Positions 35,479-45,810 of a stretch of DNA of 64,000 nt are shown piece by piece. The translations under genes and the position numbers were made by a program. This DNA comes from Prauserella salsuginis (GTDB lineage: Bacteria; Actinomycetota; Actinomycetes; Mycobacteriales; Pseudonocardiaceae). The notes under the pieces are model-generated. The model did no database searches. It was not told where the DNA came from and worked only from the letters and a program-made list of their open reading frames with translations. The stretch lies in contig NZ_JANBBF010000014.1 of assembly GCF_024648885.1 (NCBI RefSeq), forward strand, positions 186,001 to 250,000, written 5' to 3'. The number at the start of each line of letters is the position of its first letter. Positions within the stretch are counted from its first letter, which is position 1.

Positions 35479-36317
35479 GTTTCGGTGTCAGCATCCGTCC
35501 GCACGACGGTGACTGGCTCGGCCGGTGCCGCAGGGCCGAGGCGCTGGGTTACGACGTCATCGCCGTCGCCGATCATCTCGGGACCGGAAACCTCGGCCCT
35601 GTGCCTGCGCTCGCGGCGGCCGCGGCCGTCACCGAACGCGCGCACCTGACGCCGTTCGTGCTGAACGTGCCGTTCTACAACGCCTCGCTCCTCGCGCGGG
35701 ACGTCCACACCGTCGGCGAGATCGCGCAGGGGCGGTTCGAGTTGGGCGTGGGCGCGGGACACATGAAGGCCGAGTTCGACGCGGCCGGGCTGCCGTGGCG
35801 GCCCGCGCGGGAACGGGTCGCGCAACTGTCGGACACGCTGGCGCAGCTACGGGCCGAGCTCGGCGACGCCATGCCGCCGCTGCTGGTCGCAGGCAACAGC
35901 GACGCCGTACTGGACCTCGCGGCGCGTGAGGCCGACATCGTGGGTTTCTCGGGCCTGCGTCAGCTACGAGGCCAGCCGCCGGGCACCTTCACGCTCGCCG
36001 GTGCGGACGAACTCGCCGAACGGACGGATCGGGTCCGAAGGCGATCGGACGTGGCGTCGTTCAACCTGCTCGTCCAGCACGTCGCCGTCACCGATGAGCC
36101 GGCCGCCGCACTCGCCGCCTGGCAGGACGGGGTGCCGGGCCTCGAGCTGTCGGCCGCCGGCCTCGCCGCCGCACCGCAACTGCTCGCCGGGACGGTCGAC
36201 GAGATCGCCGAGCAACTGGTCGGCCGGCGCGAGCGGTACGGCTTCACATACGTGACCGTGTTCGAACCCGCGATGGAGACGTTCGCGCCCGTGATGGCGG
36301 CGCTCCGCGGCTGCTGA
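35445..36317 (+). CDS. LLM-class F420-dependent oxidoreductase
   Basis: A 290-residue luciferase-like protein. It shows FRFGVSIRPHDGDWLGRCRR, AEALGYDVIAVADHLGTGN, TPFVLNVPFYNASLLARDVH and FELGVGAGHMKAEFDAAGLP, the arrangement of actinobacterial F420-dependent LLM oxidoreductases. The cofactor is probably F420 rather than flavin, judged from family membership. GTG 35445 has GGAAGG 5 bases upstream; ATG 35466 is an equally good start for the first strand. Either start lies in the stem of a large hairpin. The substrate is unknown, and the gene sits alone between prs and rplY. Confidence 0.82.
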   Translation: MATYGSAMGSFRFGVSIRPHDGDWLGRCRRAEALGYDVIAVADHLGTGNLGPVPALAAAAAVTERAHLTPFVLNVPFYNASLLARDVHTVGEIAQGRFELGVGAGHMKAEFDAAGLPWRPARERVAQLSDTLAQLRAELGDAMPPLLVAGNSDAVLDLAAREADIVGFSGLRQLRGQPPGTFTLAGADELAERTDRVRRRSDVASFNLLVQHVAVTDEPAAALAAWQDGVPGLELSAAGLAAAPQLLAGTVDEIAEQLVGRRERYGFTYVTVFEPAMETFAPVMAALRGC

Positions 36318-36526
36318 TCGTCGGGTGTCACCCGGTCCCCCGACGCGGCCGTTTGCACAGACCGGGGCGGGGGTCAAGCACCGGTTCCGGCTGGATTACA
36401 CTGGGCGAGTTGTCTCGGCGAGGCGGGGCCGGATGCGAGTCCGGCGCCCGACGTGATCGACGCGGCGGCTTGAGAGGCCACCCGTGCGCGCACGTCGTGG
36501 TACTCGCCGCCGGAGGAGCCACACGC

Positions 36527-36589
36527 GTGACAACCGCTGGCACCTACCAGCAGCCGACAACGCAAGCCCCAGTAAGCCCAAGCAAGTAA
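36527..36589 (+). CDS. possible 20-residue leader or small ORF upstream of rplY
   Basis: GTG 36527 is preceded by GGAGGAG 8 bases upstream and opens a frame of 20 codons ending in TAA at 36589, 41 bases before the rplY start. The peptide is rich in Thr, Gln, Pro and Ser with a Lys end. It could be a leader peptide or a chance frame. The 313-base gap between the LLM gene and rplY holds nothing else recognised except a TACACT -10-like hexamer near 36396. Confidence 0.35.
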   Translation: MTTAGTYQQPTTQAPVSPSK

Positions 36590-36630
36590 AGCCCCACCCA
36601 CCAGGGCCCCACCGCGAGGAGTGCATCACC

Positions 36631-37278
36631 GTGTCCGAGGTACGCCTTACCGTCGAACCCCGCAACGAGTTCGGCAAGGGAGCGGCTCGCCGCACCCGCC
36701 GTGCCGGCAAGATCCCGGCGGTGCTGTACGGCCACGGCGAGGACCCGCGGCACCTCGCCCTGCCCGCGGTCGACTTCGCCCGCGTCGTGCGTGAGAACGG
36801 CCAGAACGCCGTGCTGACCCTCGACGTCGACGGCTCGAACAACAAGAAGACCGAGCTGGCGCTGACCAAGACCATCACGGTCCACCCGCTCAAGAACTAC
36901 ATCGAGCACGTCGACCTCCTCGTCGTGCGCCGCGGCGAGAAGGTCACGGTCGACGTGCCGATCGTCCTGAACGGCACCGCCGCCCCGGGCACACTGGTCA
37001 ACCAGGACGTCGACACCATCCAGATCGAGGTCGAGGCGCTGCACATCCCGGAGCAGTTCGAGGTCGACATCGACGGTGCCGAAGCGGGCCACACGGTGCA
37101 CGCCTCGGACGTCACCCTGCCGCGCGGCGCCGAGCTGGTGACCGACCCGGAGGTGCTGGTCGTCGCGGTGAACGAGGCGCCGACCGAGGAGGCCATGGAG
37201 GCCGACGTCGACGCCGAGGGCGCCGGTGTGACCGAGGAGCCGTCCGACGCCGAGGGCGGCGAGAGCTCGGAGAGCTGA
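36631..37278 (+). CDS. rplY: 50S ribosomal protein L25/general stress protein Ctc
   Basis: A 215-residue long-form L25 (TL5/CTC type) that binds 5S rRNA. The N-terminal 5S-binding domain shows [40 protein letters not shown] and [19 protein letters not shown]. The C-terminal beta domain includes [21 protein letters not shown] disordered acidic tail ends the protein. GTG 36631 is chosen from the GCGAGGAG site 9 bases upstream and from the family N-terminus. It lies 22 bases before pth, so ribosome and translation-recycling genes are cotranscribed. Confidence 0.95.
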   Translation: MSEVRLTVEPRNEFGKGAARRTRRAGKIPAVLYGHGEDPRHLALPAVDFARVVRENGQNAVLTLDVDGSNNKKTELALTKTITVHPLKNYIEHVDLLVVRRGEKVTVDVPIVLNGTAAPGTLVNQDVDTIQIEVEALHIPEQFEVDIDGAEAGHTVHASDVTLPRGAELVTDPEVLVVAVNEAPTEEAMEADVDAEGAGVTEEPSDAEGGESSES

Positions 37279-37300
37279 CGCTCACTCCGTCCGACGCGAC

Positions 37301-37894
37301 ATGACGAATGATCTTCCCGGGGCCGGCGAGCAGGTGCTGCTCGCCGGCCTCGGCAATCCCGGGCCCCGTTACGCCGGCAACCGGCACAACGTGGGCTTCA
37401 TGGTTCTCGACGAGCTCGCGTCCCGTATCGGCGGGAAGTTCAAGGCGCACAAGGGCGGTGCCGAGGTCCTCGAGGGACGCCTCGGCGGTCGCAAAGTGGT
37501 GCTGGCGAAGCCGCGCTCGTACATGAACCTCTCGGGCGGCCCGCTCGCGGGCACCGCCCGCTTCTACAAGATCGATGCGAGTGGTCTCGTCGTGATCCAC
37601 GACGAACTCGACGTCGACTACGGTTCGCTGCGGCTCAAACTCGGCGGCGGCGACAACGGGCACAATGGACTGCGCTCGATCACGAAGTCCTTCGGCACCA
37701 AGGAGTACTTCCGGGTGCGCTTCGGTGTCGGCAGGCCGCCGGGCCGGATGGATGCCGCGGATTTCGTGCTCAAGGACTTCTCGACGACCGAGCGGCGCGA
37801 GCTGCCGCTCAACGTCGACCGCTGCGCCGACGCCGTCGAGGAGCTTGTTTCCCGGGGGCTGACGGCGGCGCAGAACGCCTTCCACAGCTCCTAA
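37301..37894 (+). CDS. pth: peptidyl-tRNA hydrolase
   Basis: A 197-residue enzyme that releases peptides from tRNAs dropped by the ribosome. Conserved residues are in [20 protein letters not shown] (catalytic His in RHNVG), [26 protein letters not shown] (Asp) and [20 protein letters not shown] (Asn/His). The length is normal for Pth. It follows rplY by 22 bases in the same operon, and a hairpin follows the stop. Confidence 0.97.
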   Translation: MTNDLPGAGEQVLLAGLGNPGPRYAGNRHNVGFMVLDELASRIGGKFKAHKGGAEVLEGRLGGRKVVLAKPRSYMNLSGGPLAGTARFYKIDASGLVVIHDELDVDYGSLRLKLGGGDNGHNGLRSITKSFGTKEYFRVRFGVGRPPGRMDAADFVLKDFSTTERRELPLNVDRCADAVEELVSRGLTAAQNAFHSS

Positions 37895-37902
37895 CGGTTT
37901 CT

Positions 37903-37939
37903 CGTGCTCGCCCCGTCTTTCACCGATCAGGCGGGCACG
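37903..37939 (+). terminator. hairpin after pth
   Basis: CGTGCTCGCC pairs with GGCGGGCACG (one G.U) across a 17-base loop, 9 bases after the pth stop. Confidence 0.5.
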
Positions 37940-38084
37940 GAGGGTCACATCGGTCACGCAAACTAACCCAACAGGGTCGTCCCGTACCCCTGAACGAGTC
38001 GCATCATAGCTGCGCCCTTCCCGGCGTCTCACTGCCACGGCTATCACAGAAGGCCGCGAGTGACCCGACGTGGAGGTGCAGGTC

Positions 38085-38477
38085 ATGGCGATCACGGCAG
38101 ACGAGGCGCGCACCATCGCCTTCCCCGATTCCGGTTTCGGCAGGCGCGGTTACGCCAAACACGAGGTGGACGCGCTGATCGACCGGGTCGTGGCAACCCT
38201 GTCCGACGAGGACGATCTGACGGCGGCAGAGGTGCATCACAGCCAGTTCGCGCGCCCGCCGATCGGCAAGCGCGGGTACGACGAGAAGAGCGTCGACGAG
38301 TTCCTCGACCGCGTCGAGGACACGCTGTTGGCACGCACCGGAGTCACCGGCGGTGCGCATCACGTGCCCACCGCACGCACCGAATCGCCCGCGGTCACCG
38401 ACGTCCCCACCGCCGACATCCCGGTCGTGAACCTGCCAGCAGCCGATTCGACGCCGGGGCGCTCCCGAGACGGCTGA
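38085..38477 (+). CDS. small DivIVA-domain protein
   Basis: A 130-residue protein with two DivIVA-like motifs: [20 protein letters not shown] (about 17-36) and [20 protein letters not shown] (about 58-77). This pattern of repeated F/IGxRGY...VD.FLDRV is found in DivIVA/Wag31-related proteins of actinobacteria that mark curved membrane and poles. The last 45 residues are disordered, and the long coiled coil of true DivIVA is absent. ATG 38085 follows GGAGGTGC; the frame also has an upstream GTG at 38070. It may be a pole or septum adaptor; the exact role is unknown. It is convergent with the acyl-AMP ligase gene. Confidence 0.83.
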   Translation: MAITADEARTIAFPDSGFGRRGYAKHEVDALIDRVVATLSDEDDLTAAEVHHSQFARPPIGKRGYDEKSVDEFLDRVEDTLLARTGVTGGAHHVPTARTESPAVTDVPTADIPVVNLPAADSTPGRSRDG

Positions 38478-38492
38478 TTCGCACCGACCCGC

Positions 38493-38526
38493 CCGGCGCC
38501 TGGTCTCCCGACGGATCAGGCGCCGG
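38493..38526. terminator. bidirectional hairpin between convergent genes
   Basis: A 10-bp perfect stem (CCGGCGCCTG/CAGGCGCCGG) with a 14-base loop overlaps the stop codon of the acyl-AMP ligase and follows the DivIVA-domain gene by 16 bases. Confidence 0.6.
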
Positions 38527-40198
38527 CGTCCATCCGGTCGCGGTACTGCTCGGCTGTCGCGCCGCGCTGCACCTTGCCGGACGGCGTCTTCGGCAGGCTG
38601 CCCGTCGGCAGGACGAGGACCGAATACGGCCGCGCGTCCACCGCGTCCCGTACGCGCGCCGTGACCTCCTTGACGATGCGCGCTTGTTCGGCCTCGTCGC
38701 CCGCGGCCTTGGATTCGAGCACGACGGCGAACCGTTCGCGGCGGGTGCCCGCGTCGATCCGCACGGCCACGGCGTTGCCTGCCCGCACCCCGTCGACCGA
38801 ACTCGCGGCACGCTCGACGTCGGTCGGGTAGACGTTGCGGCCGCCCAGAATGATGACGTCCTTGCTGCGGCCGCAGATGACGATCTGCCCGTCGACCAGA
38901 TAGCCGATGTCGCCGGTGGCGAACCAGCCCTCGGCGTCCTGCGTCGCCATGGGTCCGTCGACGGTCAGGTATCCCGGCGTGATCGCATCGCCGCGCAGCC
39001 GGATCTCGCCGACCTCGCGTTCGCCGAGCACGTCGCCGCCGGCACCGACGATCTGTGCCTCGATACCGTCGAGCGGCCTGCCCAGCACGGCGAATCCGCG
39101 TACCTGCTCGGTGCCCCGCCGCTCGTCATCCTCGGGCACCGCCACGGCGCGGTTCTCCGACTCCAGCGGACCGGCCTCGACGACGTCGACCGTCAATCCG
39201 GTCGACAGCGGCGCGAACGACACGGCGAGGGTGGCCTCGGCGAGCCCGTACGCGGGGAACACGCACTCGGCGGGCATGCCGAACCGCCCACCCGCGTCGG
39301 TGAAGGTGGCCACCGCGGTGTCGTCGATCGGCTCGGCGCCGTTGAGCGCGATGCGCAGTTTCGACAGGTCGTAGGCGTCGCCGTCGTCGACCCGGGCGAG
39401 CCTGCGGCCCACGATGGCGTAGGCGAAGTTCGGCGCGGCCGTGATGGTCCCGTCGTAGCGGGTGATCAGGTCCGGCCACAGCAGCGGCGCGCTCAGGAAC
39501 TCCACCGGCGTGACCTTGACCAGTTCGACGCCGAAGGTCATGGGCACGGTCAGGAAGCCGACCATGCCCATGTCGTGGAACGTCGGCAGCCACGACACCA
39601 TCACGTCGCTGCCGGGGTCGAGTTCGGAACGCCGCGCCATGGCGCTGATGTTGCTGAAGAGGTTGCCGTGGGTGATCCGCACGGCCTTCGGCTCCGCGGT
39701 GGAACCGCTGGTGAGCTGCAGCAGCGCCAGGTCCTCCTCGGCGGCCGACACCGGCTCGGCGATCGGCTCGGCCTCGAGCAGGGTCTCGATCGTGCGGTAC
39801 TGGATGCCGTTCTCGTCCAGCACCGGCGCCAGCTGGCCGAACGGCTCGCCGAGCAGCACCAGGTCGGACCCGATCATCCGCAGCACCTGCAGCGTGTCGG
39901 CCGCCCAGTGCGCGAGGTCGGTCCGCGGCGTCGGCTGGTGGAGCATCGTCACGCTGCCGCCGGCCAGCCACACGCCCTGCACGGTCGGCGCGATCAGCTC
40001 CGGCGCGGCCGCGAGGACGGCCACCGCACCACCCGACTCGAATCCGCCGCCCACGAGGCTGCCGGCGAGGCGACGGGCACGCCCGTGCACCTCCGCCCAT
40101 GTTCTGCGCACGGGCTCCGAGGGCTCACCCGTGACCATCCCTCGCTGCGTGCCGCCTGCCTGCGCGTTGGCGACCATCGTGTCCACGAACCGGCTCAT
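38516..40198 (-). CDS. fatty-acyl-AMP ligase (FadD/Pks16-like)
   Basis: A 560-residue adenylate-forming enzyme. Motifs include the ATP-binding LTSGSTAEPKAVRITHGNL (about 165-183), FPAYGLAEATLAVSFAPL, GDIGYLVDGQIVICGRSKDV and the catalytic-Lys end PKTPSGKVQRG. The overall layout is that of acyl-AMP ligases that activate fatty acids for transfer to an acyl carrier protein or polyketide synthase rather than to CoA. Its place beside pth and rplY corresponds to Pks16 (Rv1013) as I recall the M. tuberculosis order. ATG 40198 is preferred. A GTTACA dyad lies just upstream of the start. The acyl chain is unknown. Confidence 0.85.
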   Translation of the reverse strand: MSRFVDTMVANAQAGGTQRGMVTGEPSEPVRRTWAEVHGRARRLAGSLVGGGFESGGAVAVLAAAPELIAPTVQGVWLAGGSVTMLHQPTPRTDLAHWAADTLQVLRMIGSDLVLLGEPFGQLAPVLDENGIQYRTIETLLEAEPIAEPVSAAEEDLALLQLTSGSTAEPKAVRITHGNLFSNISAMARRSELDPGSDVMVSWLPTFHDMGMVGFLTVPMTFGVELVKVTPVEFLSAPLLWPDLITRYDGTITAAPNFAYAIVGRRLARVDDGDAYDLSKLRIALNGAEPIDDTAVATFTDAGGRFGMPAECVFPAYGLAEATLAVSFAPLSTGLTVDVVEAGPLESENRAVAVPEDDERRGTEQVRGFAVLGRPLDGIEAQIVGAGGDVLGEREVGEIRLRGDAITPGYLTVDGPMATQDAEGWFATGDIGYLVDGQIVICGRSKDVIILGGRNVYPTDVERAASSVDGVRAGNAVAVRIDAGTRRERFAVVLESKAAGDEAEQARIVKEVTARVRDAVDARPYSVLVLPTGSLPKTPSGKVQRGATAEQYRDRMDAGA

Positions 40199-40207
40199 GA
40201 CACAGAC

Positions 40208-40224
40208 TGTAACCAAGCGTTACA
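40208..40224. promoter_or_regulatory. TGTAAC-N5-GTTACA dyad before the acyl-AMP ligase
   Basis: A perfect inverted repeat with 6-base arms and a 5-base spacer, 10-26 bases upstream of the start codon. The position overlaps the expected promoter or leader, so a repressor bound here would block expression. TetR- or GntR-type lipid regulators use dyads of this size; which one acts here is unknown. Confidence 0.5.
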
Positions 40225-40263
40225 CGGAAGCGGGGACAGGCCACGCATCCGAACCCGGGTGCC

Positions 40264-42057
<1,794 letters not shown>

Positions 42058-42210
42058 GCGTCAGACAAACCTCTCGCGCGATGCGGAAACGCTGTGCGAC
42101 CACGCCGGTCGCGTGGTCGATGGTGACAGTGCGGCCCGCCGCCTCCCGCAGGTCCTCGCGCGGAACCAGGACCACCGGACCGCAGGGGCCGGCAGGGAGC
42201 GCGGCGAGCG

Positions 42211-43203
42211 TCATGCGTGTGCCTGTGGCGGGGTCGGGTCCCACGGCGGTTCGCCGCCCGAGGGGCCGCCGTCCGGTTCGACCACCCGCGCCCCGTGCAC
42301 CGGACCACTGGCGACCCGCACCGTCCGGCACACACCAGCCCCGGACAGCCGCGCGGACACCTGCACCGCGGCCTCGGCGTCCTCGCACAGGAATGCGCAC
42401 GTCGGACCCGAACCGGACACCAGACCGGCCAGCGCTCCTGCCTCGACACCCGCGCGCAGTGTGCGCCGCAGATTGGGGCGCAACGACACGGCCGCGATCT
42501 GCAGGTCGTTGCCGATCAGTTCGGCAAGGCGGTGCGGGTCCCCCGAGGCCAGCGCCTCGATGACCACGTCGTGATCGCCTGCGGCCGGCGGAGGCTCGCC
42601 GGCGTCGCGGAGTCGGTCGAGTTCCTGGTACACACGGGGCGTCGACAGACCACGCTGAGCGAACGCGAGCACCCAGTGGAACGTGTGCCGCGTCAGGACC
42701 GGCAGCAGCTCCTCACCCCGGCCCGTGCCCAGCGCCGTACCGCCGAGCAGGGAGAACGGCACGTCGCTGCCGAGCTTCGCCGCCAACCGCGTGAGCTCGT
42801 CACGCGAGAGGTCGAGTTTCCACAGCGTCGCCAGCCCGAGAAGCGCGCCGGCCGCGTCGGCGCTGCCGCCCGCCATGCCGCCTGCCACCGGGATGTTCTT
42901 GTCCAGCGCGATCTGCACCGGGCCCAGCTCGGCCGGGGTCGTGTCCAGATGTTCGGCGAGGACGTCGACCGCGCGCCACACCAGGTTGCGCTCGTCACGC
43001 GGCACGGTCTTCTCACCCTCGCCGCGGACGTGCAACGACGTTTCCTCGGCTGCCGACACGGTGACGGTGTCGGTCAGCGACAACGCCTGGAACACGGTCG
43101 TCAGCTCGTGGTATCCGTCCTCACGCGCCGGTCCCACCGCCAGGTGCACGTTGATCTTGGACGGCACCGTGACGGTCACGGGGGTCGGTACGACGGCAAG
43201 CAC
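42211..43203 (-). CDS. ispE: 4-diphosphocytidyl-2-C-methyl-D-erythritol kinase
   Basis: A 330-residue GHMP kinase of the MEP isoprenoid pathway, phosphorylating CDP-ME at the 2-hydroxyl. It begins [16 protein letters not shown] with [17 protein letters not shown], has the ATP loop [20 protein letters not shown], and ends with the GHMP motif [21 protein letters not shown] 43203 is chosen from the family N-terminus, though the Shine-Dalgarno is weak. The C-terminal 35 residues are a disordered Gly/Pro tail. It provides the precursors of menaquinone and decaprenyl phosphate. The rpfB-ksgA-ispE order is conserved in mycobacteria as I recall; here a MetN-like gene is inserted between ksgA and ispE. 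Confidence 0.95.
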   Translation of the reverse strand: MLAVVPTPVTVTVPSKINVHLAVGPAREDGYHELTTVFQALSLTDTVTVSAAEETSLHVRGEGEKTVPRDERNLVWRAVDVLAEHLDTTPAELGPVQIALDKNIPVAGGMAGGSADAAGALLGLATLWKLDLSRDELTRLAAKLGSDVPFSLLGGTALGTGRGEELLPVLTRHTFHWVLAFAQRGLSTPRVYQELDRLRDAGEPPPAAGDHDVVIEALASGDPHRLAELIGNDLQIAAVSLRPNLRRTLRAGVEAGALAGLVSGSGPTCAFLCEDAEAAVQVSARLSGAGVCRTVRVASGPVHGARVVEPDGGPSGGEPPWDPTPPQAHA

Positions 43204-43359
43204 ATACCCAGGGTACTTGGCGCCCCGCCGGTTCCGGCGCGGCCGCGCGTCAGCGCGTCGAGCAAGCCGCGCCGTGTCACCGCTCCCACGCGTCCTCGAC
43301 GTCGTCCGGAAACGGCAGGCCGGCAACGTCGGGCGGGCGTCAGGACACGTGCGGCTCGG

Positions 43360-44370
43360 TCAGGCCGCGACGGTGCGCAGGCCGCAGAGGGTGTGCGTGA
43401 CGTGGGCGCCGCGCTCGGCGATCCACGCCAGCGCCGCGTCGGCCCGCTGCCCGCGCAGGCCGATGCGGAACCGCGCCACCGGCGTGTCCCCGAACCGCGT
43501 CAGCCCACCGCCGATCGTCGCGATCTCGACGTCGAACCGGCCGCTCGCCTCGGGCAGGAGGGCACCGACCGAGGCGAACCCGACCAGCACGACGTCCACC
43601 ACGACGTCGAAGCGCGCCGCCTCGGACGGCGACGTCTCGACCGACGGCAGCAGCTCGTCGGCGATCCGGCTGCCGCGCGTACCCGCGAGGGTCAGCAGGT
43701 TGCCGCTCTCGACGACCGAACCGTGGTCCAGCAGCGCCACGTCGTCGCACACGCGCCGCGCCACGCCTGCGTCGGACGTCGTCAGCAGCACGGTCGCGCC
43801 CAGTTCGGCACGTGCGCGGTCCAGGACCGACAGCACGGCGCCGCTCTCGTCCGCGTCCACTCCCGCGGTCGGATCGTCGGCGAGCAGCACGGCCGGCCCG
43901 CCGGCCAGCGCCCGCGCCACCGACACCCGGCGCTGCTGCCCCGGGGACAGGTCGGCGGGCACCTGCGCCGCCGCGCGGCTCAACCCGATGACGTCCAGCA
44001 GCGTGGCGACGCGCTGCCGCCTGCGCGCTCCGTCCACGCCCACACGCTCCAACGGGGCGGCGATGTTGCCCGCCACGGTCCGCTCCGGGCGCAGCCGCGA
44101 GTCGACCACGGCGACCTGGCTCTGCGCCTCCCGCAGCTTGCGTCCGTCCAACGTGGTCGTGTTCAGCCCGTCGTAGCGGACCGAGCCGCGGTCGGGCCGC
44201 TCCCGCAGGGCGACACAGCGCGCCAGCGTCGACTTTCCTGCACCGGCTTCGCCGACGACACCGAACAGTGCGCCTGCTCCGACGTCCAGATTGACCTCGT
44301 GCAGCGCCTGCACGGGTGCATCGGACTCGGTATTGCGGAACGACTTGCTGACGTTCTCGACGGTGATCAC
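43360..44370 (-). CDS. MetN-like ABC ATPase with NIL domain, catalytic loops degenerate
   Basis: A 336-residue homologue of the methionine importer ATPase MetN: MITVENVSKSFRNTESDAPV at the start, Walker A VVGEAGAGKSTLARCVALRE (about 38-57), signature DLSPGQQRRVSVARALAG, and a C-terminal NIL domain ending ALAWIAERGAHVTHTL. Key residues differ from MetN. The Q-loop glutamine is missing (VVDSRLRP where MetN has a FQHFNLL-type loop), the catalytic Glu after Walker B is Asp166 (LLADDPTAGVD), and the switch His is Ser199 (LTTSDAG). No permease or binding protein is adjacent. GTG 44370 follows GGAG. A SAM-type riboswitch lies upstream. It may be a slow or inactive ATPase acting as a methionine-responsive regulator; that role is inferred. 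Confidence 0.8.
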   Translation of the reverse strand: MITVENVSKSFRNTESDAPVQALHEVNLDVGAGALFGVVGEAGAGKSTLARCVALRERPDRGSVRYDGLNTTTLDGRKLREAQSQVAVVDSRLRPERTVAGNIAAPLERVGVDGARRRQRVATLLDVIGLSRAAAQVPADLSPGQQRRVSVARALAGGPAVLLADDPTAGVDADESGAVLSVLDRARAELGATVLLTTSDAGVARRVCDDVALLDHGSVVESGNLLTLAGTRGSRIADELLPSVETSPSEAARFDVVVDVVLVGFASVGALLPEASGRFDVEIATIGGGLTRFGDTPVARFRIGLRGQRADAALAWIAERGAHVTHTLCGLRTVAA

Positions 44371-44583
44371 AGCAGCTCCAAGACAGCTCATGGGCTCACC
44401 GGCCCGCGCGGTCACTGACCGGGGCCGGGAGAAAACGGCGGAAGATCGGATCGGGCGGCGCCGACCTCGCGCTGCGACGTCCGGCTCGGAGCCGGCCGGT
44501 TCACAACTCTGGCGAGGTGGACCCTGTCCCTGGCCGCGATGACGGTGCGACCGTTCCGTGGGCAGGTTCGCGACGCTGCGCGC

Positions 44584-44676
44584 TCAGGCCAAGTCGGCGG
44601 AGCGACGACACGCAGACACGGTGCGCCGCCGGTGATCGACTACCAGACGCCGGGTGAGCGGCTCGGAAAAATACAT
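44584..44676 (-). CDS. 30-residue leader peptide downstream of riboswitch
   Basis: ATG 44676 follows GGAGG by 6 bases, and the GGAGG belongs to the 3' strand of the riboswitch closing stem. The peptide starts MYFSEPLTRRLVVDHRRR and contains a single Cys in SACRRSADLA. It resembles, in size and Arg/His/Cys content, the short leader peptides often placed before sulfur-metabolism genes of actinobacteria. The frame ends 213 bases before the MetN-like start, and no other gene is seen in that gap. Confidence 0.55.
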   Translation of the reverse strand: MYFSEPLTRRLVVDHRRRTVSACRRSADLA

Positions 44677-44683
44677 CGCGTTC

Positions 44684-44770
44684 CTCCATCGCTCCTGGCG
44701 GTAGCACCGTCCTCGAGGGAGGTTGCTGCGACGTCGACGAGCCAGGTCTCTCGGTCGCTCGGGATGGAAT
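44684..44770 (-). ncRNA. SAM-clan riboswitch (probably SAM-I/IV-type variant)
   Basis: On the minus strand the sequence shows the core of S-adenosylmethionine aptamers: a closing stem TCCATC/GATGGA, then GAGAGACCTGGC, the GCAGCAACC segment (compare GGCAACC in SAM aptamers) after a small hairpin TCGTCGACGTCG, a P3 stem-loop and GGTGCTACC (compare GGTGCTAA). Order and spacing fit the SAM-I/SAM-IV clan; the short form fits actinobacterial variants. The 3' strand of the closing stem includes GGAGG, the ribosome site of the leader peptide, suggesting translational control when SAM is bound. The downstream gene is a methionine-importer-like ATPase, consistent with a sulfur regulon. Confidence 0.7.
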
Positions 44771-44862
44771 TCCCACATAGTAGACCGGAAACCCGGCCGG
44801 AAAGGCAAGCCGACGGGCCGTAGATCACATCGAACCCGGCACGGTTGACGGCCGCGCCGACG

Positions 44863-45729
44863 TCATGCTTCCGCGGCGGCCCTGGCGATCGCCACGTACT
44901 CCTCGATGCCGAGCTGTTCGCCTCTGGCGCGCGGTTCGACACCGGCGGCGGCCAGAATCTCCCCGGCCCGCTCGGCCGATCCCGCCCACGACGAGAGCGC
45001 AGCGCGCAACGTCTTCCGCCGCTGGGCGAACGCGGCGTCGACGACCGCGAACACCGCGTCGCGGTCGGCGTCGGTGCGCTCCGGCCCACGGTCGAACGCC
45101 ACGAGCGAGGAGTCGACGTTCGGCACGGGCCAGAACACCGACCGCGGCACGGCGGCGACCTTGCGGGCCGTGCCGTACCAGGCGAGCTTGACGCTCGGCA
45201 CGCCGTAGACCCGGCCACCGGGCGCCGCGGCCATCCGGTCGGCCACCTCGGTCTGGACCATCACGAGCACCCGCCGCAACGACGGCAGTTCGGCCAGCAG
45301 GTGCAGCACCACCGGGACCGCGACGTTGTACGGCAGGTTCGCCACGAGCGCGTCGGGCTCGCCGATCCGCCCGCTGTCCACCTGCAGCGCGTCGTCGGCG
45401 ACGACCGTCAGCCGCGACGCGGCCTCCGGTGCGTGTGCCGCGACGGTCCGTTCGAGTCGGCCCGCGAGCGCCGGGTCGATCTCCACCGCCACCACCCACG
45501 CCCCGGTGCCGAGCAGGCCGAGCGTGAGCGACCCCAGTCCGGGGCCGACCTCGAGCACGACGGTGTCGGCGGCGTCCGATCCGACCTCGGCGAGCTCGAC
45601 GATCCGGCGCACCGTGTTGGCGTCGTGCACGAAGTTCTGGCCGAGCTTCTTCGTCGGGCGGACGTCGAGCTCTGCGGCGAGCTTCCGGATCTCGGCGGGC
45701 CCGAGCAGTCCCGGTGGTTCAGCGGTCAC
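44863..45729 (-). CDS. ksgA: 16S rRNA (adenine1518/1519-N6) dimethyltransferase
   Basis: A 288-residue KsgA/Dim1 enzyme that dimethylates two adjacent adenines in helix 45 of 16S rRNA during 30S maturation. It shows [20 protein letters not shown], the SAM-binding [16 protein letters not shown], the catalytic [15 protein letters not shown] motif and the [14 protein letters not shown] substrate loop. GTG 45729 is the start. It is separated from rpfB by a strong hairpin, so rpfB and ksgA expression may be partly uncoupled. The length and domain order are standard. Confidence 0.97.
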   Translation of the reverse strand: MTAEPPGLLGPAEIRKLAAELDVRPTKKLGQNFVHDANTVRRIVELAEVGSDAADTVVLEVGPGLGSLTLGLLGTGAWVVAVEIDPALAGRLERTVAAHAPEAASRLTVVADDALQVDSGRIGEPDALVANLPYNVAVPVVLHLLAELPSLRRVLVMVQTEVADRMAAAPGGRVYGVPSVKLAWYGTARKVAAVPRSVFWPVPNVDSSLVAFDRGPERTDADRDAVFAVVDAAFAQRRKTLRAALSSWAGSAERAGEILAAAGVEPRARGEQLGIEEYVAIARAAAEA

Positions 45730-45749
45730 GGCAATGAGTTCAGCACAAC

Positions 45750-45784
45750 GCGGCCCGGCACCCCGCGAAGGGGTACCGGGCCGC
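45750..45784 (-). terminator. strong hairpin between rpfB and ksgA
   Basis: GCGGCCCGG-ACCCC pairs with GGGGT-CCGGGCCGC around a 5-base loop (15 positions with one internal mismatch), between the rpfB stop and the ksgA start. It probably reduces read-through into ksgA. Confidence 0.7.
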
Positions 45785-45810
45785 TGTGATCGTTCACCGG
45801 TTCGCGAACC

